This document shows positions 10,864-22,800 of a stretch of 52,098 nt of DNA, one piece after another. Position numbers and translations under genes: made by a program. Each line of letters opens with the position of its first letter. The stretch's first letter is position 1. Location of the stretch: assembly GCA_905221605.1 (NCBI GenBank), contig CAJNDS010002742.1, forward strand, positions 245,001-297,098, read 5' to 3'. Under the pieces are notes generated by a model, which searched no databases, was not told the origin of the DNA, and saw only the letters and a program-made list of their open reading frames with translations. Origin of the DNA: Symbiodinium natans. Its lineage: Eukaryota; Sar; Dinophyceae; Suessiales; Symbiodiniaceae.

Positions 10864-13800
10864 GCCCCGACAGCCTTCAGACATTTCCTGGAAGCCCGGA
10901 CCGTGTCGGACATCGAGGAAGGCGGGTCCCCACCGGGTGCCCCCGAAACCATGAAACCCTGAAACCCTGAAACCCTGAAACCCTCAAACCCAGAAACCCT
11001 GAAACCCTGAAACCCGGAAACCCTGAAACCCTGAAACGTCGGTAAAACGCTTGAAGCCCCTGAAACCCCCCAACCCTTCAAACCTCAAAATACCTCAAAA
11101 CCCTAAGCCCTGAAACGCCCCAAGCTGAGGGTTCAGTGCTCATTGAGAGGAAATGGCTAAGCTCTTCTTGAAGCCCTAGGGAGAAAGGGTCGAGGGCTTC
11201 GGGCATGCGGTTTCTCATCTCCGGCTTGAGGCTTCCGCTACCTCCTGCAGTGCGTGCAGCTACAGCAGGCCCGACCAAGAGTCTTATGGTCCCTTCATTG
11301 AGGGTAGCTTCCTAAAGGCGCCTTCGGATCCCTGTCACGTACACTCCCTAATTCAGGGAAGCCAGCACCCTGGGTCTTGAGCCCAATCCCCAGAAGCCCT
11401 CAAACCCAACCCCCATCACTTGCGACCCCCCAAAGACCCCAAAGACCACGAGGCCGAGAGCGGCCAGGTGCCGGCAAGCAAGGAGCCAGGGTTTGCACTT
11501 CGGCCACGCAGCTTGCAGCTATCTGCTCACACAAGCTTCCCTATGTAGGGAGTTTTTTTGATAAGGTACCCTCCTTGCCATGTGGTCACAGGAGCTTCCG
11601 TATGTAAGTTTCAAGAGGCTGCCGGGCTCTCAGTTCGCAGCTTTGCCCACCTGGATGCTGATCGTACTGAGCGTGAAGCCCCGGCTCTGAACTCTGAGTC
11701 TTCGTTTTATTCTATTCCGTATGCTATTCTGCTTGTAGTCTACATTCTATTCTCTAATAGTCTATTCTGCTTCTTCGCCTTATTATGATAAGTCCTTTAT
11801 TCGCCGTTCTCCATTTTCTATTTCATTTTGAAGTTTCTTTTCGATTTCATATTCTACTTTCGGTCCTATGTCTGTTCTATATGTTATTGTGCTTTCTATT
11901 CCGATTTCTATCGTATTCTCCATTCTCTTCTCCATTCTCTTCCCCATTCTATTCTCTACTATGTTCTGTTCTTCATTTTCCATTATGTTTTGGTTCTCGT
12001 TTCTAGTCCATTTTCTGTGAGATTTCAAGTTTTTTTCAATGGATATTTCTTTTATATGCTTTTCTCTGTGCCATTTTCTATTCTATGTTCTGTCTAGTCC
12101 AGTTTCGAAGATATGATCTATTCGATGGTCTCTGCCGAGCCCTTTGTTAGCTGAAAGCCACCTAGAGTGCTCATTTGAGACCCAAGGTTTCAGGTTTCAC
12201 GGTCTAAGTGGACCCCGAAGCCTCAAAACCCTGCACCCAGTTCCGAAGCCCCGCACGCGCACGCAAGGGGACTCTAGGCCAGCCTGGCCTCCTGGCCCGG
12301 AAAGCCTCCCTCGTGGTCGTGTGTGCATGCTGCTTAGCCGATCCCGCGCTTGTTCTGCATCACGGCTCAGCAAACCCCGCAAGCCCCAAACCCTTACCCC
12401 CCCGACCCCTACGCCCCAGACCCCCCCCCCAACTAAACCACCAAAGCCCTCAAAGCCCCCAAAGGCTCAAAGCCATTTTTTGCCAAGGCCCGAGATGCCC
12501 TGGAAGGCCACGCAGGCGTGGAGTGGGCTGCAGCTTGAAGGCTTACAGGGGGACTAAGGGTTTAAGGGGTTTGAAGGTCGGGGGTTTAAGGATTTGAGGG
12601 TGAGGGGAGGGGGTTTAGGGCGTTTCAGGGTTTGGGGTTTCGGGGAATTCTTCGCATAAGACTTGGTCTTGTTAGGTTTGTTTGGGAGTCAGGGGAATGG
12701 CTGCTGTTACGTCGAGTGTCGGGACTTCCGTACACGGCAAACAGCCCGAAGCCCTTCAAGAGAGGTGTGGAAGCTGCTGGACGCCCAGCTGAAGAAGGAC
12801 GACCACGCAGCCGTGGACTCGGCTGCATGACAACCTCTTTTACCCGATGCTCCAAGCCAGTATTGCTTGGAGGCTGTACCTGACTCTGAACTTTTCATCT
12901 TTGAAGACTCAGCAGCTGAAGCCCGACACCCTGAATCCATGAACACTTTCGGGGCATGCTCGCCCTTCTCTTGAGGGCTTTGACTTGAGAGACGGCAATA
13001 GGTCCCCTACGAGGGGCACATGGTCGTTCGAGAAGCGCAGCTACCCTGTGACTGTGACTGTAAGGCCTCAGAACACGGGGATTGTCATGGCACCATGCGA
13101 ACTCGGTCATATACGCGGCTCGTTATCAGCCGTTAGAATCCGCTGCTGCACCATCCCATTCTCTCAGCGCCTGATGTCTTGCAACCCCCCCCCCCCCCCT
13201 AAAAGAAAAATAAAAACAAACGCCCTCGAAACACTCGCGCCGCCTCCCTGAAACCTTTTGGACCCGAAACCCATGCTCAGGAGAAGCCCCTCAGAGGCCA
13301 ACACATTTGCCGTTTAGGGTTGGGGTGTAGGTTTATGAACTTGGGGGGGTTTTGCGGCTGCTGGGTTCCGGGCTTAGGTTGTGGAAATGGTTTGAGATTG
13401 TGGATTTAGGCGTGGGTTTGGGGTTTAGGGTTTGTCAAGGTCAGGGTTAGGGGACTTAGCGGCTTAGGCTCCCGAGGTTCGAGCCCTCAACCCTGGCACC
13501 CTAAACCCCGAGCACCCTGAAATCCCGAACTTAAACCTGAAAACCCGAAGCCTAAACCCTGAAACCCTGAGAAGGGCAATGTTAAATCCGAAAACCCTGA
13601 AATCCTAAACCCCAAGCTCGAAACCTCTCAGACCCTCAAAGCCTGAACCTGAATCCCCAAGCCTGTCGCCTCATCAGGTAAGTCTGTTGTGGTGGCCGTG
13701 GCCTCACCGCGCATGGAGTCGACGCAGCCCAGGGCTGGAGGGTTCTAAGAATGGAAACCCATTAAGAACCCTCAAGACTCTCGGACAGCAGCTTAAGAAC

Positions 13801-16800
13801 CCATTAAGAACCAGAAATCCTAGCAAAGCGTCGGTGTTTCTAAGCAAGCCCAAAGCAGCCCACGTGAGCTCGAGTGGAGCGACCGGGACCCTTCCTCCGA
13901 GGTCGGCGCGGGCCCGGTCGGCTTGCGCATCGCGCTTCAGTTGGCCCTCGTTGGGGCGCCAGGGCCGTGGACCTTTGGAGCACCTCACGGCCTCAGGGCA
14001 TGCCATGGGTTTTGGATTTAGGCTCGAGGGTTTGGGTGGGTATACATGGGGGTATTCTCCAGGGCTTGGGCCTCGGGTTTTGGTTCAAATTCCGGATCCC
14101 CCCCCCCCAAGCCCGAACCAAGGTCCGTCACGGTGCTGGAGAAGAGGGGCGAGCAGGGCACTGAGGTGCTGCCAGGCACTTCGCAGATCATGCGGAAAGT
14201 TCACCCGCCAGGGGTCCCTTAAACCCCAAACCTGAGCATCCTGGACCCCAAGCCCAAAGTCAAAGAGCACCCCGGAGCTGAAGAGCCGCTGGGCAGTCCC
14301 TCTGCCAGCCCCAAGACTTTTCAAAAGGGGGTCTTGGGGTTTCGGGCCTAACCTGGAGCCTGGGGATTAGTCTAAGGTAGATATATATATATATATATAT
14401 ATATATATGGGGCCTTCATATGGTCCCTTATCTCCTTTAAAGGGTTCTGAGGCATGGGCCATTGGGTTGTACAGGGAAAGTCAGGGGTAGAAAAGGGGTC
14501 CCGTTTCAAGGACCCATACTAAGAGACCATGAAACTACCCGAAGAATTAGGGTCAAGGTAACACTTTGGTTTCGCCGGCGTGAGGTCTCGGGAAACCCTA
14601 AACCCTAAACCCTAAACCCGAAGCCCTAAACCCTGAACCTCCACCGGGCCTTAGGGGTCAAGGGCTGCCGGCTGCGTAAAACCAGCCGAGGTTTGTGCGC
14701 ATCAACCGCCTGCACCTTTGGGACTGGGTCAAGCAGGCGCCAGGAAAGATCATCCCTAAACCCTAAAACCCCGAGCCCTAAGCCCGAAAACCCCGAAGCC
14801 TTAAACCCGAAGGCCCAGAATACCCTGCACCCGAAGCCTGGAGACCTAAAGCTTCGATTGGGGGCTCGGGGCCTATTTGGGAGAGGTTGAAGGGCTGAGG
14901 GCTCCGTTTATCAAGCCTCGACCCGTTTTTCAGAGCCTTAGGGTCCGGTCTGGGTTTGGGGTTCAAGGTCGTGTTGGCTTGTAGGGTTTACAGGGGGTTT
15001 GGGGTTTCGGGCTTCGCAAGTGGAGATCTTACGCGAAAGCACTTCTTTGAAGACACGTGAGCCTCAAGACTGGGCGAAATGGATCTTGATATTCAAAGGC
15101 ATGTCAGTTGCAAGGCCTGTGCAAGGCAGACAAGCAGGACATCATCTAGAGCAAGCCGGTCGCAACCGACGACGTAGCGACACCTGTAGTGAGGGGGTTT
15201 GGACTTCTAACCCCCCAACCTCAAACTCAGACTGACCCATTCTTGAGTCTCCACGCAGCCGGAGCACAACAACTTCAACCCTCCGTTTCTGACGCCCCGC
15301 AAGCAAAGACCCCACCTCCGAAACCACCAGACGCCTGAACGGGGAGGGCCCCTGTTGGGGGACCGTATTCCAAGTATGCCAATCAGTAGAAAACTCTCCC
15401 GATACCCAAATCATGTGGCGTTGTCGCTGTGCGGCCGTGTGCCGTGCTGCTGCGGTGCCGCCAGCCAGCAGGCACGGATGTGGGGGCTTCGTCCGCAGCT
15501 CACGCCAAGCCATAAACTTGAGAACCCCCCTCTTTCCCCCCAGAAAAACGAAGAACCTCCCGACTCGTAGCATTGTTAAAACCAAGCAGGGCTTTTGAAA
15601 GCGGAGCCATCCAGCGCACAGTGGAATCTCCAAGGCTTGAGTTTCGGGCCCTCAATCCGTTGAGGGTTAAGGTTCAAGTTCAAGGTTTAAAGGAAGCCCC
15701 TGCATGCCTCAAAATTTCCGACCCTGTCTTGTTGGGCTTAGCTGGTGGCCCTTACCCTTGCAATGTACAGAAAGTCACGCGAGAAACTCATTCCAATCAA
15801 ACAGGTGAACCCTAAGCCCTTACCCAAAGCCTGAACCCTAAATCCCTTTGAATAGCTTCCTACATGAGGGCTTCCCGGCTTATTTGGGCGGAAGGCGCCG
15901 CTTCGCCAGCTCCGCCCCGCGGGCGCTGCCTCGGCACAGATTGGTCCACCTCTGGGCCGATGGGAAGGCTGCTGAGGGTTTAGGGTTTAGGGTTCAGGGT
16001 TTAGGGCTTAGGGTTTAGGGCTTTTCCAGTTCTCAAGAACAGTTCAGTTAAACTACAAGAACCGTTCAGTTCAAGGTGGGCAGCTACTGGGTTGGCAAGG
16101 GTGCAGGTCGAGGCGGCTAAAAGATTTTGTTTGGGCGCCGTAGACTGGGACGGAACTCCCAGCTTCGCCACGCTGTCGCAAAATCCAACACCCCAAGACC
16201 TGAACCATAAGCCTGGGACCCTGCATTCAGACTCTTGGGTCCCCCCTAACCTTCCCCGACTCCCCCCCCCCCGCCCTCAACCACTGAAGCCCTCAGGTGA
16301 AGCGAAAGGAGGTCTCCTCCAAGGAATTGATGCTGCTGCTCCTCAGCCCTGTTTGTTATTGGGTACCTTGAACGACGACCCAGACCCCTGGGAGGATTGT
16401 AAACGAACGTAGTAAGTGCACGAATTAAATGAGCGTGTGAACGAAACCCCGATAAAAAAATAGAATAAACAAATAAGAAGAAGAATAAGAATAAAAGGCC
16501 CACTACAAAGAACCTTTTATCAGTATTCTTCATGCATCCTCTCACTCCTTATAAAACCAATATCCTAAAAGACAACTTACGACATCTCCCTCGATTACCA
16601 GGATTCTTTCACGGTCTAGTTCATATTACAAGCCTTTTTGGACGCATCATCTGGGTCGTTGAGTCAGAACCTTTTTTAACTAGCTATTGACTTTCATACT
16701 CTTGTTCCTGTCTCACCGTTGTTGCGGGTAATATTGAGTCCTTCCTGATGATCGAACTAAAAGCGTACAGTCTCACCCTCGGGACCAACCGGCTTAGGAG

Positions 16801-19800
16801 TTTTTGTGCGAATGTCGGGTAATTGTGGAGGGTGTTGGCTGGTTTGCAAGGTTTGGCCTCGCCGTGCGGGACCTGCGGCTGTTTGCCGCAAAAGGCAGGG
16901 TGGGGTGCAGTAGGGGTTAGGTTTCAGGTTTCAGGGCAAGGGTACTCACCCTGAACCTTAAAGCTCAAGGCTTAGGCTTTGGACCCTAAACCCGATTCGG
17001 CAACGCAGACCGTCAAAGGGCATCTAAACCCTAAACCCTAAACCCGGAACCCTAAACCTAAACCTCAAACCTTCGACTCAAAGCCTAAGCCTTAAACCTT
17101 AAAGCCTCAAGCCCAACCCCGCGCACCTCGCAGAGGCTCGCACTTCTCCATCAACCACGAGTACTTCATCTTCCGGCTTCCGCCGTACACAGGCGAGGTT
17201 TGGGGTTGGGGGGGCGGGGGGAGGAACCTAGGAGGCAGAGGACACTTCGAGGTCCAGGCTCAAAATTTTCACGGCTTTTGTGAGGGCTTTGGAATTCAGG
17301 GTGTGTGCCATCTCAGAGATTCAGGGCATAGTACATTAGTGCATTGTTTTTTGGGGTCCTTCTGACCTGTAAGGGCTTATGGGGCGTGAAGGGCTTGCCC
17401 TCCGCGGGCAGCAGTTGCCGCACCTGCTTCGGCCACAGCGACAGAACACCTCGCTTTGGGAGTTGGACCTTGCTCTTTCATGTCGCCTGTGCTTAGAAGG
17501 GGCTTCGAGTTTGGGTTTTGGAGCCACTGTGGAGAAGAGCCTGGTGCCCAGGATGCGTTTGGAGCGACTCAGTGCTGATTCTCTCCGAAGGCGCGGGGCT
17601 TTCCTGTATCTTTCGGCTTGGCGGCTTGACGTCCTCTTGCATTGCGTGCATTGCGCGCGTTTCTGCAAGAATCGATTGTGTGCGGTTGAAATGGAACCTT
17701 GTGTGCACTCTCATGATGCTTCATAGGGGTAGAGCCCCCTGCCCCAGAAAGTAGATAACCCTGGAAAGTTTATGACGCACGTGTGCTGCGCTGACTTTCG
17801 AGGGGTGCGTCGCTTTCGAACCAGGGAGGCAGGTTTGAGTCATCTCCGATCTCTCTTCAAGACCTTGCTCCGGGCTTGGAAATTTTCCAGCATCAGCAGG
17901 GATGTAAGAGTTCCGCTTCAGCGAGGCAACGGAAAGGCGGCCGAGCTTTTCACAAAGTGCCTTAGCCACTCGGCCTTCAGCTTAGTGAGTTTCTTTGACC
18001 TCGGATTTGGGCCCCTCGATCCAGCTGACTTTTCGTGATGAGCCTAGAAGGAGTACCGTTTGCAAGTGGTGCAGAAGCGCAAGAAACGCAGCGGGAGAAG
18101 CAGAGCAGCAGTGGAGAGCAGTGAATAGCAGTCCTCCGAGAGATCCTCATCGTGCCCGAGGACACGAGCTGTCCTCACGGAACGAGCTGCAACCCTTCGA
18201 GTTCGCTGTGCTGGAGATGGCACTCAGCGCCTTGTTGCAGTCTCGGGCTTGGGGTCGGAGTCTCCGGTTTTTGGGATGGGGATTCAACTTCGGGCCGAGA
18301 AAGAGTGGCAGTGGTAGGATAAGGCAGGATACATTCGTTTTACTGATCTCAAAGGTCTGAGGAAAGCTTTCCACAAGGAAATTCCAAGCCTACAGCATCG
18401 TGGCTTGTCATCAATCCGTTAACGCCGCTGGAGCTCATTTTCTTGGCTGGCTTCTGGGCGCATGGGCAGTGCGAGAACAATAGGCAGCGCCACTTGAACC
18501 ATGTCGAGTTTTGCTGCGCGGCGATTTCAAAAAGAAGTCTTTCATTGTGATCTATACGTGCCAAGCCAAGGAGAGAGCTATACCCAGAAGGAGGACCGAT
18601 ACACGCGCCTGTCTGCTGCTCGGCTGCCCTGTTTGGCAGCAGAACCTGGCACCACGAGCATCTCATTTAGGCGACACTTGCAACAGCAAGTAGGAGGCAG
18701 CAACGCACCCCCAAAAGAAGCTTCCGACAGTCCAGGTTGTCGATCTCGGCTTAAGGCACAGTTCTTCAAGTAATCCTCAAGGTTTCGTTGAGAGGGCTCC
18801 TTTGCTGGAACCCCGGAATTTCAGGGGTTCTGGCGCCCACGCTCAGGCGCTGATTGCCACGGCGCTGAAGGCCCGCGCTGCGCCCCGGCTGCTCTTGGGT
18901 TTGGGGTTTGGGCGGCTTGAGGGTTTAGGGTTTATTTTTTGGGTTCAGGGTTGTTTTGAGGGGGGGCTAGGGAGTTTAGGGTTATACCCTCTTGGAAAAT
19001 TAGGAGCCCTTGAGGGTTTAGTGTTAGTACCCTCTTGGGGTGCCATGCGCCGAGGGTTTCAGCATTTAGGGGAGCTGAGAAGCAAAAGGAGTGCTCCATT
19101 GCAAGTTGTGTTGTTTATAGAGAAGTCCCCATGCCAAAAGCAGATCGATTTCATGTGCTCGAATTTTGACGGGTTCGATGACAGCACCAGATTGTTGGGT
19201 CTGTCTCCGCCTGGTAGTTTGTGTAGAAGGCTTGAAAGTCATCTCCACGCAGGCCCGCAGAGAACGGCAGCCTGTTGGGCTCGACACCCGAGAATCTCTA
19301 AACACAGTAGCGCTCGCTGCCATCTTAAGAGGTCCCTCTTAAAGCTCTCCCTTCTCAAGCTCCCTCTTCAATCCCTTGAACAGCCCCCCCTCCCCACGTG
19401 TCAAGCTCTCTTCGAGCCCCCCCCCGCCCGCCCTTCTCAAGCCCCCCTTGAAGCTCCTCCTTCTCAAGCTTCCCCTTCAAGTCTGAATACTTGCTGGGTC
19501 TTCTGCACCGTCAGAAAATTTGCTGTCATTCAGATGATGATTCTCTGTTAATTCTCTACTCGAACAATGAACACACAAAAAGCAAGAAACGAGAAGGGCG
19601 CCTTCTCAACTTCTCGAATAATGGCCACAAGAAAACAAGAACAAGAACGAATCTACTCCTCTATTAAGTCTCTAAAAAAACGGAATGAGAAACGAGAAGG
19701 CGGAATCTTTCTCTACTTCTTCTCTACTTTTGAAAGCACCACCAGGGTGGCGTACGCTTCTGATATAAACATCCCTTCGTCTCTCAGGACACTTGCTTGG

Positions 19801-22800
19801 TTTTTGGGTTGCAATCGTTGGGATCGAGGGTTTAGTAAGATTTCGGACTCCCAGTGCACAGCCGCGGTGCCGTTACAGGTTACAAAAGAGGGGTCAAGCC
19901 TGGAAGCCTGGAACCTCGTTTCTGGTTCGCTGGGACGACTGTACTGGGGATGCATCGCAAACTTTGTACCCCGAAGCCTCCCCTACCTCGCAAGCACCGT
20001 CACCTGCAGCCCAAGAAAACCTCCGGGCCTACTAGAAGCCGCAACTTGAGGCATCCGATGAGCAGCGACTCAGCGTCCGAGACTTCCTGGCGCCCTCGCT
20101 GAGCAGGGCGACCAGGGAGCATGCGCCGGGGGACCTAGTTTCGCATCTAAGTCAGGACCCCCAAAATCTCAAGCCCAAGGCCTAGTCCGCTTTTCGTAGA
20201 GAGTGCAGAGGTTTTTTGAAAGCCTTCCTGGGCAGTCTGACCTTGACCCTTCTCTCCTGCCTGAGCAGCTCAGAAGAATCCAACACCTCAAGCTTCAAAG
20301 AAAACTGGGAGGTCTTGAAACTGTGTAGAAAAGTACCGTGGGCACTCTTACTAGCAGTCGGAGCATTGCAATCTCAACCAATTCCTGCGCTAGATCCTGA
20401 ACTTAAACTAGACCGTTACTAAGCACATATCTGTGCACTTTAGAGTACTTCAGACGCCTACTTTGACATCCTTCTTTTCAGTGACCAAGGTGAAGCAGCC
20501 AGTCTGAGGAGGGAGGCTCTGAACCCTGCAGCGCCCAGCTGTCAGGATCCGAACACACCTACAAGCAAACCCCACCGTTGACCCTGAGTAGACACCCTGA
20601 GTAGACCCTAACTCTTGACTTGACAAGTGCTGGTCCCTGTAAAACCCCCAGCCCTAAAGCCTAAAGCCCCGTGGCGCCGAGGCTCTACAAGCTGCTTATG
20701 CTCTCCAACTCACTGGCGGCACTGGAGGCAACGTCAGGGAATCTGGGCTTTGTCGGGCCTTGGGCCCACAAGAGAGAGGCCTCCTTGTAGCATGTTTCTT
20801 TTGCAAACGTTAGGTTCAGGCTTAATTTTAAGCACGCCCATCGTTGAGTTATCCTGTTTTGTGCCTTGCGTTTAGTGCTTTGGCCTTGGCTTCAGTCGTT
20901 TACCGTGTCCTTGGGGTTGGCATTTGAGGGCCTTGAGGGCCTGGGGGCTTGAGCGTGTAGCTTGAAGGTAGATTAAGACACAGTATGGTTGTGAGCGAGT
21001 AGAGTTTGGGAGTTTTCGAAGAAGCCGCCAGGGTATTGGAACCCCACCCACCCCCCGCCAGCCCCAACCCACGCCAACCACCCCTTCCCGAACCCCCCCA
21101 AAAACCCCCCAACCCCCCCCAAAACCCCCCCTCGCGAGGTGGATGTGAAGCGCCATGAGTCCTGCTTGGAGAACCTCCTCAAGTCTGACGAGGACCTGCG
21201 TTTTTGCAGCCAGTGAGGCCCCCTAAACCCGAACCACGACGGCTTGGTTCATTTTTCAAGTCTCTATTTATACCTATATATATATATATGCACTGTAACA
21301 GAGGACTGAATGCTTGACTTTGAACAGGGCCTTTGCCGCCCCCCTTGCCCCCCCTCCCCCCCCCCCCCCCCGGAAAAAATAATATAAAACACAGAAAAAG
21401 AACAGCGAACGGCTTTTTGGTTTGGGGGGGGGGAGAGGGGTTCGACTGAACCCTCAACCCTACACCGGCAAGAGGACATGGCAGCCATGTACCTATCCTA
21501 TCGTCGCGATTCCGGCAACGAGCGGAAGGCGGAATGGGAAGCCGTGGGTTCAGAATTCAGGGATTTTTAGGATTCAGGGTCCGGGGGAGTTCGACTCAGG
21601 CTGTGTCTTTGGAGACTCAGTGAGGTGCCTTCCGTGTTTGTTTTGCTCACTTGCATCTCAGGCCACATCCCAAGCCGTCATTCTAAGCACCTGTTCCACG
21701 ACGGCAGTTGCCAAAGAACCTCCGAAACCGGACACCTGACAACCTCAACCTTCGAACCTCCTCCGCCCACATTGAGGGTTTAGGGGGAAGATCCTCTGAC
21801 TTGCCATCCCCCGGCGTTAGTCATAGTTGGCGGCGAAAGCTGATTGCTCATTACACATTATGGGCTGCAGAAAGCGGCGGCTGGCCTGGTTTGAGAAATT
21901 GACTGCCTACGTACTCTGCTGCCGATGTAAGTGCAAATGCAAAACTGCCGTTTTGACAAGTTGGGCGTCGGGGGCCCGCAGCACTTGCGGGCTGATCCGG
22001 ACGCTCATGAGGTGCGGGCGCTAGGGCCGGAGCACTCGCGGGCTGACTGGATGCTGACCGGAATGCTCAGGGACTCTCGAAGAAGACCCGTCTGATGCTC
22101 ATGATTTGGGGTCTGACGCTCCTTGCCGACTCATCTGATGCTCACATGCTCGTGTTGGGACAGGAATGCTGACCCGGATGATGCTCACAAGTCTTGATAC
22201 TACTGATGCACGGGCTTTAGGGCCGAAAATGCTGAGGGAGGCTGCACATGACGCCGGGTATTGGGGACTGAACCTCACAACCTCATCTTGGAGGGTCCCA
22301 AATCTGAACAGCCAGCAGGTGTCGGACCACGAGGACGTGGAGCTGATGTTGGAATCCTTCGGCATGCAGCTGGAGGCTGAACCCTTGTGGCCTAGTTTCT
22401 TATTGCTTTGAGGCGCTCCGCGTTCTCGACCCCCCCTCCCCCACCCGCACAAGGTATCGTCCCTATGGTCCACTGACACGTAACCCTAAACTCAAAGTGA
22501 ACCGCAGAAGATTGGCACATGCGCGCCCCCCTCCCCCCACCTCCACTCCCCCAACATCTTGCACCATCGCCCAGGCTGCAAGTTTTTAAAGAGCCCTTCC
22601 ACCTTGCCGGACATGATACATAGAGGTCTTGCGTGCACAAACCTTATCTGGCCCCGAAAGCCTACAAGCGCTATAAACCCTACGAACGCTACAAAAGCCC
22701 CAGAAGCCCGACAAGCCCCCCCCAAAAAGCCTTTGTAAACCCTTAGCCCGAAGCACGAGCCCCCGAAACCTGGGCCAGCACTGAGAATGTGAGGACCTCT

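Noticed and set aside
12765-12979. In-frame TGA (12828-12830) followed by 49 more coding-like codons, suggesting readthrough or selenocysteine
   Set aside because: In the MICAL family the protein should continue from here directly to the FAD motif at 13678-13957, so the TGA most likely lies in an intron.
17336-17726. Overlapping 110-115-codon ORFs on both strands
   Set aside because: No splice boundaries, family resemblance or frame preference; kept out as a gene, although part may be an MRS2 5' exon.
17880-17975. Retrotransposon-like ending (KAAELFTKCLS)
   Set aside because: Resembles the copia RNase H tail motif in only a few residues, and no protease, integrase or reverse transcriptase segments were found nearby.
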